Positions 24,354 through 29,981 of a stretch of DNA of 29,981 nucleotides are shown here, piece after piece (positions within the stretch are counted from its first letter, which is position 1; each line of letters opens with the position of its first letter). Source of the DNA: a virus; IMG/VR virus record IMGVR_UViG_3300021960_000342, positions 1 through 29,981 of that record. One strand, written 5' to 3'. The position numbers were made by a program, and so were the translations under genes. The notes beneath the pieces are model-generated. The model searched no databases and was not told the origin of the DNA. It saw only the letters and a list, made by a program, of their open reading frames with translations.

Positions 24354-24391
24354 ATTATACACCTTCTATTCCCTATAGAAAGGGCTGTCAA
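24354..24391 (-). promoter_or_regulatory. Possible integrase promoter with internal inverted repeat
   Basis: Minus strand: TTGACA at 24386-24391 and TATAAT at 24354-24359, but 26 nt apart, too far for a normal sigma70 promoter. TAGAAG sits 17 nt from the TTGACA as a poor alternative. A perfect inverted repeat TTCTAT/ATAGAA (24364-24380, 5-nt loop) lies between the two boxes, as an operator would. Treat as a candidate. Confidence 0.4.
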
Positions 24392-24400
24392 GGGGGTATT

Positions 24401-24772
24401 TCAATCTTTTTTCATAGCAGTTATGAAAGGTTTGTTAGTATCAGACTTTAACCCAAGATACACTAGGTAGGTTTCATGTACAGGTTTCCCATCCTTATCG
24501 GTGAAGTTACCTGATCTGTAGGGGTTGTAGCTGACAGAAGTTGATTTATACTCAGTGGTAGTAACACCATCTACCCAAGGTTCATGTATTACTCCTCTGA
24601 CAAAAGCATGGACATTCTTTCTGCCCTCCTTCAACACCCTTTTTCTACCTGCCTTTTGCACTACAAACTTTACACCCTCAAGCATAATAGATTTGGTGTA
24701 ATCAACCACCTTACCTTTATGTCTAACAGAGAAGACTTTTTTGTGGAAGTTAAAATACACATCTACTTTCAT
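24401..24772 (-). CDS. Conserved phage protein, unknown function
   Basis: 123 aa. Opens with MKVDVYFNFHKKVFSVRHKG and carries a basic, positively charged centre (KFVVQKAGRKRVLKEGRKNVHAFVRG), a combination I associate with conserved phage hypothetical proteins of unknown role. A beta-rich end with repeated Ser/Tyr/Thr follows. The basic core suggests nucleic-acid contact. Its ATG overlaps the previous stop (TAATG). It is the last gene before the integrase leader. Confidence 0.7.
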   Translation of the reverse strand: MKVDVYFNFHKKVFSVRHKGKVVDYTKSIMLEGVKFVVQKAGRKRVLKEGRKNVHAFVRGVIHEPWVDGVTTTEYKSTSVSYNPYRSGNFTDKDGKPVHETYLVYLGLKSDTNKPFITAMKKD

Positions 24773-25140
24773 TACATTACCCTTTCATATTCCATCATGT
24801 GTTTTAGTCGTTTATTCATCTTATGCCTAATCTCCCCAACAGTAGCAGATTTAAGAGACTTGTCAGGCAACTCATCACCCATACCTGATATTTTAAACAC
24901 AACACCAGTAACAGTATTACGCACCCTAAATACTTTGTATTTGTTGGTTGTCACCCTTTGGGTATTCTTTCCCACAGCACCAGAAGTAGACCTCCTACCC
25001 TCCTTATTTCCTATGAGGGTTCTCTTTCTCCCACGAACAGAACAAGGGCTACACCCCAACTTCTCCCCGATCTGAACACCTGTCAGACCGAGGTTGTAAA
25101 GGCGTAGCATCTCTGCTGTGTTTTTGTCATTCCATTTCAT
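24772..25140 (-). CDS. GcrA-like helix-turn-helix regulator
   Basis: 122 aa. The first ~42 residues have the GcrA layout: WND at residue 3-5, a helix ending in LYNLGLTGVQIGEKLG, then CSPCSVRGRKRTL, i.e. HTH with the W...L..LW...LS...IA..LG pattern and a basic recognition end. GcrA is an alphaproteobacterial cell-cycle regulator that works with sigma70 and methylated promoters. The rest (43-122) is basic and unrecognised and not the GcrA C-terminus. A role in redirecting host transcription or timing phage genes is plausible. Clear RBS (AGGAG, 8 nt). Confidence 0.7.
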   Translation of the reverse strand: MKWNDKNTAEMLRLYNLGLTGVQIGEKLGCSPCSVRGRKRTLIGNKEGRRSTSGAVGKNTQRVTTNKYKVFRVRNTVTGVVFKISGMGDELPDKSLKSATVGEIRHKMNKRLKHMMEYERVM

Positions 25141-25151
25141 ATTGCTATCTC

Positions 25152-26168
25152 CTATAAAGCGTTAGCGTGTTTGACAGTATAGTTGCTCTCGCTGATGCCC
25201 ATCTCGTCAAGCAGGGTGTCATACCTGTAACCATAGGAGTGCAGCAACTTAGCAACAGCCTGTGGGTTCTCTGCTAGTACATCCTCAATACGTAGTAACT
25301 CTACGTTTTCTGAGAAGCCATCGTCATCGTCATAGTAGTCAAAGGCTGATCTGTACGTACTACCATTGTAGCCAGTAATGTCACCCCAACCACGTGCCCA
25401 GTCAACACCCCACAGGCACTCAGGCTCTGCGGTATGGTCACGCACAAACACCAGACGGGACCAGTCAGCCTTGATAAGACGCTCGGACAGCTCATTGGCA
25501 TACCGCAAGTCCTGTGTCTCATTGGACGTATGCTGTCTGTAGTAACCCACACTGACATTGGTACACTCGGACACAACACTAGCATACTCGTTGCTGTCAG
25601 TGTATGAGCCACCATCGTCAGGCTGCAACTGAGGCATACCTAGGGCATCGGACAGGCTCTCAGCAAACTCATCAGACGCAGTACGGTAGGATGACTGATG
25701 CGTGATGATAGACTTGTCACCATACCGATCAAAGGATATGACAGCCTTGACCCCATCAAGCCACTGAGGTCTAGCCTTGACCAACGCCTGACTACCCAAG
25801 CAACCAATCTCTTCTGCTGAATGGACAACATACGTACCAACAACACCCGCCTCAATCATATTGAGCATGAGCCAGATACCAGTGGTACAGTCAGCACCCA
25901 AACAGGATGAGGTAGCAGGATCAGCAACAGAAGCCACGTCATTGATGACTAGGACATTCTGCATACCACCCTGCTTGTGTACTGTATCGTGGTGAGCAGT
26001 GAAACAGATAGGTGGATACTGACCAGTCTCATCACTGATAATCTTGATGTAATTGCCATGCACATCTGGATAACCAAACACAGGTTCCAAGAACCGCTGA
26101 CAAAACAATCGTTGCGCCTCACAACCATCAGGCCGCATATACCGCAACATCTCTACTAAACTAAACAT
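25152..26168 (-). CDS. Zinc metallopeptidase-like protein (clan MH, M20/M28/M42 type)
   Basis: 338 aa. A full two-metal site is visible in order: H59-H-D61 (AHHDTV), D93 bridging aspartate (LGADCTTG), E119-E120 general base and ligand (HSAEEIGCLG), D147 (SFDRYGD), and a late His (H213, RQHTSN). Family enzymes are aminopeptidases or carboxypeptidases/deacylases. The last ~90 residues are unrecognised, acidic and Tyr-rich (DYYDDDDGF). No signal peptide, so it should act in the cytoplasm. This is unusual cargo for a podovirus. It starts within the preceding gene's stop (TAATG). Which substrate it cuts is unknown. Confidence 0.8.
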   Translation of the reverse strand: MFSLVEMLRYMRPDGCEAQRLFCQRFLEPVFGYPDVHGNYIKIISDETGQYPPICFTAHHDTVHKQGGMQNVLVINDVASVADPATSSCLGADCTTGIWLMLNMIEAGVVGTYVVHSAEEIGCLGSQALVKARPQWLDGVKAVISFDRYGDKSIITHQSSYRTASDEFAESLSDALGMPQLQPDDGGSYTDSNEYASVVSECTNVSVGYYRQHTSNETQDLRYANELSERLIKADWSRLVFVRDHTAEPECLWGVDWARGWGDITGYNGSTYRSAFDYYDDDDGFSENVELLRIEDVLAENPQAVAKLLHSYGYRYDTLLDEMGISESNYTVKHANAL

Positions 26169-27877
26169 TATGCTACTTCTCCTTCTTTTTCTTTTACTAC
26201 TGGATGATACAAACCTGTTTTTCCTAGTTGAACATAATCATCATCATCCTCTGCCTCATCCCTAGATACATGGGAATCATTGCCATCTGCATCTGTAACA
26301 GTCACAAGCTCTGAGAGTGGATATAGTTCAGTGTCCCAATCTGAGGTAAAGTATTCATCTATGTTATTAGGTGATATATACATATCCTCATACTCACAGA
26401 ATGTAACGTCCTCCTCCCGCCACCAATCACCATCAGTACAGTACAAAGCATAGCCGTCTAGGTTACTGTCATGCACCATGTATGAATTAGAACCCCAACG
26501 AGTAACTCTATTAACTGAGGTCATGTTGTCATTGTGGTAGTAGCAGTCATCAACCTCACATTGTGAATGAGTATTGTGATAGCAACTCTCGCACATGGAG
26601 GTACTAGTACACTCGGAGTAGTACTGATCGTCCTCATGCATACTGTCACCACACTCCTCACAACAGTAATCATTACCCTCAAGAACACCACGGTATGAAC
26701 CAGCATTGATACCACCACGCTGATCAATCTGCAGGTAGTCACTGTCCAACTCAGTGAGGCGTGTAGGTTCCACATCAAGATAGGGGGCGACATAACCACC
26801 ATTGACATAGGGTATGTTGAGCATCTTAGCACCCTCCCAACCGCTATGCCTGAATACATCCCAACTATCATCTGCCCTAGTAGCCTCAATAGCCTTGCCC
26901 ATAGTGGTCATAGCTTGTTCTGATAGACCATACAGAGGTCCAGCCCTAGGCTTGTCAGGGTCAGTAGTAAGAACAACACAACGCCCTGCTACCTTACCGT
27001 CAGGCTCCTCAACCCAATAGATAGTAAAGTCACCACTAGCATAAGCCTGAGCAGGATGATGAGGCAAAGTATCCTTGTGGTAGTTGTCATCTGAGTAGAG
27101 GTAGGAAGGACGTAAGCATGAGTTACCCAGAAACTTCCTATAGCAACCAGTGTCAGGGTTCTCGTTAGTACCCAACGCGCCACCATATGCTTTCTCAAAG
27201 TCAGCACGTGATTTACCAGACTTGAGGGTGAGGTCTTTGGACACCATCTCAGCACGAAATGCATCGCCCAATATCTCAATCTGAGCATCGCAGAAGTTGG
27301 GGAACATAGACTTGAACGCTCTGCCCACCTTCATAGCAACCCTACGGCTACCATCCACATCACGAACAGCATCAGCATGGTTCTTGAACAGGGATATCTT
27401 ACCCTTGAACTCCTCAGAACGCTTTGGGTTGAAGTACCCCAACCTCTGACCAGTATTCATATACTGGCCTGAGTTGTTACAGATACCACGCGCCATATGC
27501 CAACCCGCAATCCAATTACGATCACGCACTTGATCCATAATGAACCGCTTTAGCTTACGGTCTGAGGTACATCCCGCATAGCCATAGTCATATTCAGCAT
27601 CATAGCCCCATGTTTCTAGCATGGCATCACTCTCAAGTTTAGTGACTTTGAGGCCATAGCGTGTCTCTTGGCCTATATGCCACCAAGAGGTTACGTGAGC
27701 GTCATCACTAACAGGTATGATGACATTGCCACCAACAAGGTGGTCACCATCCTCACTTACAAGGGCACCATCTTCCTGTACATTTAGTTCCTGCCCCTCA
27801 TAGCAGGACTCTATGCCCCCCAACTGGGAGACATAGTTATCGCAAATATCTTCTATCGTAATTTGGAATCTAGGCAT
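26168..27877 (-). CDS. Large acidic protein with central Cys/His zinc module, unknown
   Basis: 569 aa. No enzyme family is recognised. Residues ~405-448 form a cysteine- and histidine-rich module (C405, C406, C409, H414, C423, C429, C432, H434, H437, C440, C445, H448), which reads as two interleaved zinc sites in a cross-brace arrangement. The long N-terminal part (1-400) has several conserved-looking aromatic blocks (WHIGQETRYGLKV, NWIAGWHMARGICNNSG) and an acidic Asp/Glu-rich end. Upstream neighbour is an HTH regulator, downstream the metallopeptidase: an early-region host-interaction role is plausible. RBS AGGAGGGCTAAGG. Confidence 0.7.
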   Translation of the reverse strand: MPRFQITIEDICDNYVSQLGGIESCYEGQELNVQEDGALVSEDGDHLVGGNVIIPVSDDAHVTSWWHIGQETRYGLKVTKLESDAMLETWGYDAEYDYGYAGCTSDRKLKRFIMDQVRDRNWIAGWHMARGICNNSGQYMNTGQRLGYFNPKRSEEFKGKISLFKNHADAVRDVDGSRRVAMKVGRAFKSMFPNFCDAQIEILGDAFRAEMVSKDLTLKSGKSRADFEKAYGGALGTNENPDTGCYRKFLGNSCLRPSYLYSDDNYHKDTLPHHPAQAYASGDFTIYWVEEPDGKVAGRCVVLTTDPDKPRAGPLYGLSEQAMTTMGKAIEATRADDSWDVFRHSGWEGAKMLNIPYVNGGYVAPYLDVEPTRLTELDSDYLQIDQRGGINAGSYRGVLEGNDYCCEECGDSMHEDDQYYSECTSTSMCESCYHNTHSQCEVDDCYYHNDNMTSVNRVTRWGSNSYMVHDSNLDGYALYCTDGDWWREEDVTFCEYEDMYISPNNIDEYFTSDWDTELYPLSELVTVTDADGNDSHVSRDEAEDDDDYVQLGKTGLYHPVVKEKEGEVA

Positions 27878-27879
27878 CC

Positions 27880-28269
27880 TTAGCCCTCCTTAGTTTCTAC
27901 TAGGCCAACAACCTGAGTAGAGGTTACGTTAACGGTCTGTACAGTATCACCTATCTGTACTACATCCTTTACAGCCTGTAGGTCAAGATAAAATTTGTTC
28001 CCCACAAGATAGCCAGTAACTTTATGGTCTGGGGTTGTATGGCTCGTCATAGTACTCATAGTAGGTGCATCATCAGTAGAAGTAGAATACTTATCAGTCA
28101 ACGTCTTCTGACGGTCTACATGATACATAACCGCCTGTTGAGTAATACCCAAATCTCTAGCAATAGCAGAATGGCGAACCCCTGCATCTGCCATCGCAAT
28201 CAACTTAACTCTGTTGAATGCAGTGAGTTTATTAGGGACCATCAGGTTAGTTTTTGTAGTGGTAGTCAT
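27880..28269 (-). CDS. HTH DNA-binding protein
   Basis: 129 aa. Residues ~19-52 are a typical helix-turn-helix (FNRVKLIAMADAGVRHSAIARDLG, recognition helix ITQQAVMYHV) of the resolvase/sigma-4-like type. The remainder has Ser/Thr-rich linker and a beta-rich C-terminal domain (GYLVGNKFYLDLQAV, GDTVQTVNV). Probably a transcriptional regulator of the early leftward genes, with its own operators unknown. A strong RBS (AGGAGGGCTACAAT) precedes it. Confidence 0.75.
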   Translation of the reverse strand: MTTTTKTNLMVPNKLTAFNRVKLIAMADAGVRHSAIARDLGITQQAVMYHVDRQKTLTDKYSTSTDDAPTMSTMTSHTTPDHKVTGYLVGNKFYLDLQAVKDVVQIGDTVQTVNVTSTQVVGLVETKEG

Positions 28270-28290
28270 ATTGTAGCCCTCCTAGGCTTT

Positions 28291-28312
28291 AAAACCTATG
28301 CAACCCCATAGG
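28291..28312 (-). terminator. Hairpin before the HTH gene, weak terminator or attenuator
   Basis: Minus strand: CCTATG, loop GGGTTG, CATAGG (28295-28312), then TTTTAAAG. Only 6 bp and four U residues, so termination would be partial. It sits between the 37-aa membrane gene and the HTH gene's ribosome site. The rest of the gap (28313-28375) contains a further ACACT/AGTGT inverted repeat and no recognisable promoter. Confidence 0.4.
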
Positions 28313-28375
28313 CAGGGTAGTGCAAAAGCGCACCACAGGATACACTCACCATGCAAGTGTACCCTCTGGTATGTT

Positions 28376-28489
28376 TTAAGCAGGGGTATAGATAGGGAAT
28401 AGAGACACTGCCCATACTAATAGCAGAAACAGTGTCATCCATATGAGGTTCTCAGTGAATACACCAAGAGCCTTCCAAAAGATCACCAT
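28376..28489 (-). CDS. 37-aa single-pass membrane microprotein (short gene)
   Basis: Hand-found: starts MVIFWKALGVFTENLIW, continuing into a Leu/Val/Trp-rich segment (~16-32), ends in FPIYTPA. AGGA lies ~4 nt before the ATG, and the start overlaps the previous gene's stop by 7 nt. One transmembrane helix with an aromatic belt; nothing outside it. Two small membrane proteins in a row near the start of an early region may mean superinfection exclusion or host-membrane modification, but this is speculation. Confidence 0.7.
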   Translation of the reverse strand: MVIFWKALGVFTENLIWMTLFLLLVWAVSLFPIYTPA

Positions 28490-28671
28490 AACTTCCTACA
28501 GGTGAGTAGCAGGGGAATAAAGGCAACAACTGCTGCTGCTACCCCTAATCCTAATCCTGAGACAATCACCATAGTGTCACAGTGAAGGTCTATGAAGGTC
28601 TCAACAACCCCCATAAATATTGAGTCCCACCAATAGAACGGGAACTCTGGTTGACTGCATTGTTCTAACAT
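28483..28671 (-). CDS. Small membrane protein (62 aa)
   Basis: Started at ATG 28671, which overlaps the preceding stop (TAATG) and has AAAGGTG 5-6 nt upstream; a start eight codons earlier would lie inside the previous gene without a ribosome site. Residues ~34-57 form one long hydrophobic segment (MVIVSGLGLGVAAAVVAF), flanked by basic CRK at the end; the first 30 residues are polar with three aromatics (FYWWD). Probable inner-membrane protein with cytoplasmic C-terminus. No family recognised. Confidence 0.7.
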   Translation of the reverse strand: MLEQCSQPEFPFYWWDSIFMGVVETFIDLHCDTMVIVSGLGLGVAAAVVAFIPLLLTCRKLW

Positions 28672-28859
28672 TATGTCACCTTTGCTTGTTGCCATATGCT
28701 TATCTTTTTACCATCAGCATATGCTTGAATTTGAAGGTTATGCACCTCCTCCCTAGTCATAAGACCTAGGTACACTACAGGGCCAGTCGCCCCGCATTTA
28801 AAACCCCTAACTAAATCAGGGTTGTTTGCTTGTTCTCTGGTCATATCAATAACTCGCAT
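28671..28859 (-). CDS. Small protein, unknown
   Basis: 62 aa. No ribosome site is visible for ATG 28859 or for the ATG five codons later; the start may be reached through the 14-nt overlap with the upstream gene. It has two similar short blocks, MTREQANNPDLVRGF and MTREEVHNLQIQAY, suggesting an internal duplication of a helix. No membrane segment, one cysteine. No function can be read. Confidence 0.55.
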   Translation of the reverse strand: MRVIDMTREQANNPDLVRGFKCGATGPVVYLGLMTREEVHNLQIQAYADGKKISIWQQAKVT

Positions 28860-29196
28860 AGAAGTAGAAATCTATGCACTTCCTATCGGATAGGTCCATA
28901 GCATCCTTAAACTGTTCAAAAATAGGAGATATGATATCATCATAATACTCCCTATCCCCTGTCTGTTCCCATAGATGCAAGGAAAGTACAGGGTCTGCAA
29001 GGAACCGTGTCATCATATACAAGGCATGTGCATCCATAGTAATTGGTGTTGAACCATCCATGAAATCGTCTTCAGAGTCGCCACCAGCCCCAAACATACA
29101 AACAAGAGTTAGAATAGGGTCATTACCCCTCCACTCATATTCGGCCTCTAGGCGGCCCATGTCGCCCAAAGCGACCATACGCATATCCAAGCCCAT
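28846..29196 (-). CDS. Acidic protein with MGLDM start, unknown
   Basis: 116 aa. The N-terminus (MGLDMRMVALGDMG) resembles a broad group of phage proteins that begin MGLDM but whose function is unknown. The protein is acidic (GAGGDSEDDFMDG) and aromatic at the C-terminus (DFYFYASY). Probably a soluble domain. It starts one base after the 58-aa gene's stop. Confidence 0.6.
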   Translation of the reverse strand: MGLDMRMVALGDMGRLEAEYEWRGNDPILTLVCMFGAGGDSEDDFMDGSTPITMDAHALYMMTRFLADPVLSLHLWEQTGDREYYDDIISPIFEQFKDAMDLSDRKCIDFYFYASY

Positions 29197-29197
29197 G

Positions 29198-29374
29198 CTA
29201 TATCCTCTCTAGCTTGACATTGAACCCATGACGCAAAGCATCCTCATAACACTCTACTGCATCGGCTTTTCTTGTTGTGGCCTTCCAACATATCACACGG
29301 TCTGCATCATAGAACACCACCTTCCATGTAGGGAGAGACACTTGCTCCCCATACAAGTCAGCAAAACTTTTCAT
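29198..29374 (-). CDS. 58-aa protein (short gene)
   Basis: Hand-found, with a perfect AAGGAG 6 nt before ATG 29374. Begins MKSFADLYGEQVSLPTW, ends ALRHGFNVKLERI. Strand-helix pattern (TWKVVFYDADRVICWKA, then a DAVECYEDALRHG helix) suggests a small alpha/beta fold. Two cysteines (29 and 42). It directly precedes the MGLDM-type gene and follows a terminator, so it may be expressed by read-through. Confidence 0.75.
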   Translation of the reverse strand: MKSFADLYGEQVSLPTWKVVFYDADRVICWKATTRKADAVECYEDALRHGFNVKLERI

Positions 29375-29401
29375 CTACTACTCCTTCCTAAGTTTAGCCA
29401 T

Positions 29402-29438
29402 AAAAAAACCCCCTGCATCTCTACAAGGGGTTCTTTTG
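29402..29438 (-). terminator. Rho-independent terminator
   Basis: Minus strand: AACCCC, loop of 14 nt, GGGGTT (29407-29432), followed by seven consecutive U residues. It stands directly behind the 60-aa gene and just ahead of the next ribosome site, without a clear promoter in between, so it may act as a partial attenuator. The plus-strand tail (TTCTTTT) would allow weak bidirectional use. Confidence 0.75.
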
Positions 29439-29448
29439 ATAACTTAAC

Positions 29449-29631
29449 TTATGAGTAAGAACGCTGCATCCTGTCTTGTTCGTTCATAGCCCATGCAACA
29501 TCCTTCTGGACGTTGATTACACTTGGGTCTTCATCCCATACACCCACCATCTGAGCGAGTTTGTCCCGCCCTTCTTTTTCTTTCTTCTCAAGACGGTCTG
29601 CCTCAATCTGAAAATATTCAAAGATAAACAT
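29449..29631 (-). CDS. Small charged helical protein, unknown
   Basis: 60 aa. Perfect RBS (CCTAGGAGGGCTA) before ATG. A Glu/Lys-rich helix (QIEADRLEKKEKEGRDKL) is followed by a polar end (AWAMNEQDRMQRS). No family recognised. First gene read after the hairpin at 29677-29696 and last before the terminator, so it forms a one- or two-gene unit. Confidence 0.65.
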   Translation of the reverse strand: MFIFEYFQIEADRLEKKEKEGRDKLAQMVGVWDEDPSVINVQKDVAWAMNEQDRMQRSYS

Positions 29632-29676
29632 ATTTAGCCCTCCTAGGCATTAGCTGATGCTGATTACATCTGTAAA

Positions 29677-29696
29677 CGGGTGAATACTCCCACCCG
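29677..29696 (-). terminator. Weak hairpin between two small genes
   Basis: CGGGTG (29677-29682) and CACCCG (29691-29696) form a perfect 6-bp stem with an 8-nt loop. On the minus strand it is followed only by TTTAC, so it is a poor Rho-independent terminator. The remainder of 29632-29713 contains a ribosome site and no promoter. Confidence 0.4.
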
Positions 29697-29713
29697 CTTA
29701 GGGTTATAATCAA

Positions 29714-29905
29714 TTAGTCTAGGTCAATTACCCATTTATCCCCAATGAATTTCGCCACAAGAATAGTAGCGTACCACTCATCATCCATTACTGTAGCCTC
29801 TGGTCTCCCTGAGTGGTTAATATAAGTATCAATAACCCTAACAGTTTTGATACCTTTATAAACTCCCCACCCACTATTTATAATGGTCACTTCAATATTA
29901 TTCAC
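29714..29905 (-). CDS. Small beta-rich protein, unknown
   Basis: 63 aa, GTG start at 29905 overlapping the previous stop (GTGA), with GAGGAG 8 nt upstream. Begins MNNIEVTIINSGWGVYKGIK and alternates strands throughout (VRVIDTYI, EWYATILVAKFIGDKWVI), as in a small all-beta or SH3-like fold. No metal or membrane motif. Confidence 0.65.
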   Translation of the reverse strand: MNNIEVTIINSGWGVYKGIKTVRVIDTYINHSGRPEATVMDDEWYATILVAKFIGDKWVIDLD

Positions 29906-29981
29906 AGCCCATACTCCTCAAGCAAAGCAGCCAATTCGCCACGTTGAAATTCTTGAGCTAAAACGGGGGTCAAGTCGTCAT
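29902..29981 (-). CDS. C-terminal end of a gene that continues beyond the window
   Basis: Open frame to the right edge of the window; the last 25 codons read DDLTPVLAQEFQRGELAALL then EEYGL and stop (TGA), overlapping the next start. An acidic amphipathic helix. The start lies outside the window, so nothing can be said about the whole protein. Confidence 0.6.
   Translation of the reverse strand, partial: DDLTPVLAQEFQRGELAALLEEYGL

Noticed and set aside
25301-25615. Long frames within the peptidase and zinc-module genes (also 26521-26889, 26989-27288)
   Set aside because: Out-of-frame shadows in regions of less AT-rich sequence; no starts with ribosome sites and no plausible protein features.
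28296-28352. 18-codon frame MVSVSCGALLHYPAYGVA
   Set aside because: Too short, ends inside a hairpin, no conservation evidence.
28386-28404. AGATAGGGAATAGA resembling TATAGGGAATAGAAG at 24364-24378 (minus) as a possible phage RNA polymerase promoter
   Set aside because: The two copies are on opposite strands and one lies inside the 37-aa gene pointing away from its genes; only a short shared core.
1-29981. tRNA genes, phage RNA polymerase, capsid, portal, terminase
   Set aside because: Looked for by motif on both strands and not found; they are presumably outside the window.

Overview
The window is part of the genome of a tailed bacteriophage, most likely a short-tailed, T7-like marine podovirus. 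It carries a T7-style replication set: gp4-like primase-helicase, gp5-like family A DNA polymerase, gp2.5-like SSB, gp6-like exonuclease, a small PD-(D/E)XK nuclease and endonuclease VII. It also carries large virion proteins of the kind found downstream of T7-like tail genes. A vitamin B12-dependent (class II) ribonucleotide reductase, ThyX and a MazG-like enzyme accompany the replication genes. B12-dependent RNR in a podovirus is the hallmark of the 'cobaviruses' of marine Rhodobacteraceae, and a GcrA-like helix-turn-helix protein also hints at an alphaproteobacterial host. This placement is an inference; no capsid, portal, terminase or RNA polymerase gene lies inside the window.

Layout. 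Positions 1-12309 are a rightward virion block. It begins with the 3' part of a trimeric tail-fibre gene that ends in an S74 self-cleaving chaperone. Two small paralogous genes, three small membrane or exported proteins and five virion-type genes follow: a 767-aa 11-residue-repeat protein, an SLT-type lytic transglycosylase, two unknowns and a 1284-aa gp16-like internal protein. Positions 12306-29981 are a leftward block that collides head-on with the first, the two stop codons overlapping. Read in its own direction (right to left) it holds: a cluster of tiny genes including two membrane microproteins; an HTH regulator; a 569-aa cysteine-rich protein; a metallopeptidase-like protein; a GcrA-like protein; a tyrosine integrase with an ordered cluster of ACTT-n-AAGT elements in its leader; small genes; ThyX; primase-helicase; DNA polymerase; SSB; exonuclease; nuclease; MazG-like protein; RNR; endonuclease VII; DUF3310; and small genes at the convergence point.

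How the genes work together. Nucleotide supply (RNR, ThyX, MazG-like, perhaps host DNA recycling by the nucleases) feeds the replisome (helicase-primase, polymerase, SSB). Exonuclease and endonuclease VII process primers, host DNA and branched intermediates. The integrase implies a possible lysogenic route. Two very good sigma70-type promoters inside the leftward block suggest that part of it is read by host RNA polymerase. Genes are tightly packed, with many ATGA/TAATG start-stop overlaps. Five genes shorter than 60 codons were found by hand: 16285-16449, 22988-23113, 23169-23342, 28376-28489 and 29198-29374.

No stretch of more than 300 bases lacks a gene. The largest gaps are 24269-24400 (integrase leader, regulatory-looking), about 28270-28375 (hairpins, RBS) and 29632-29713 (hairpin, RBS). 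No CRISPR array, insertion sequence, rRNA or canonical tRNA was seen.
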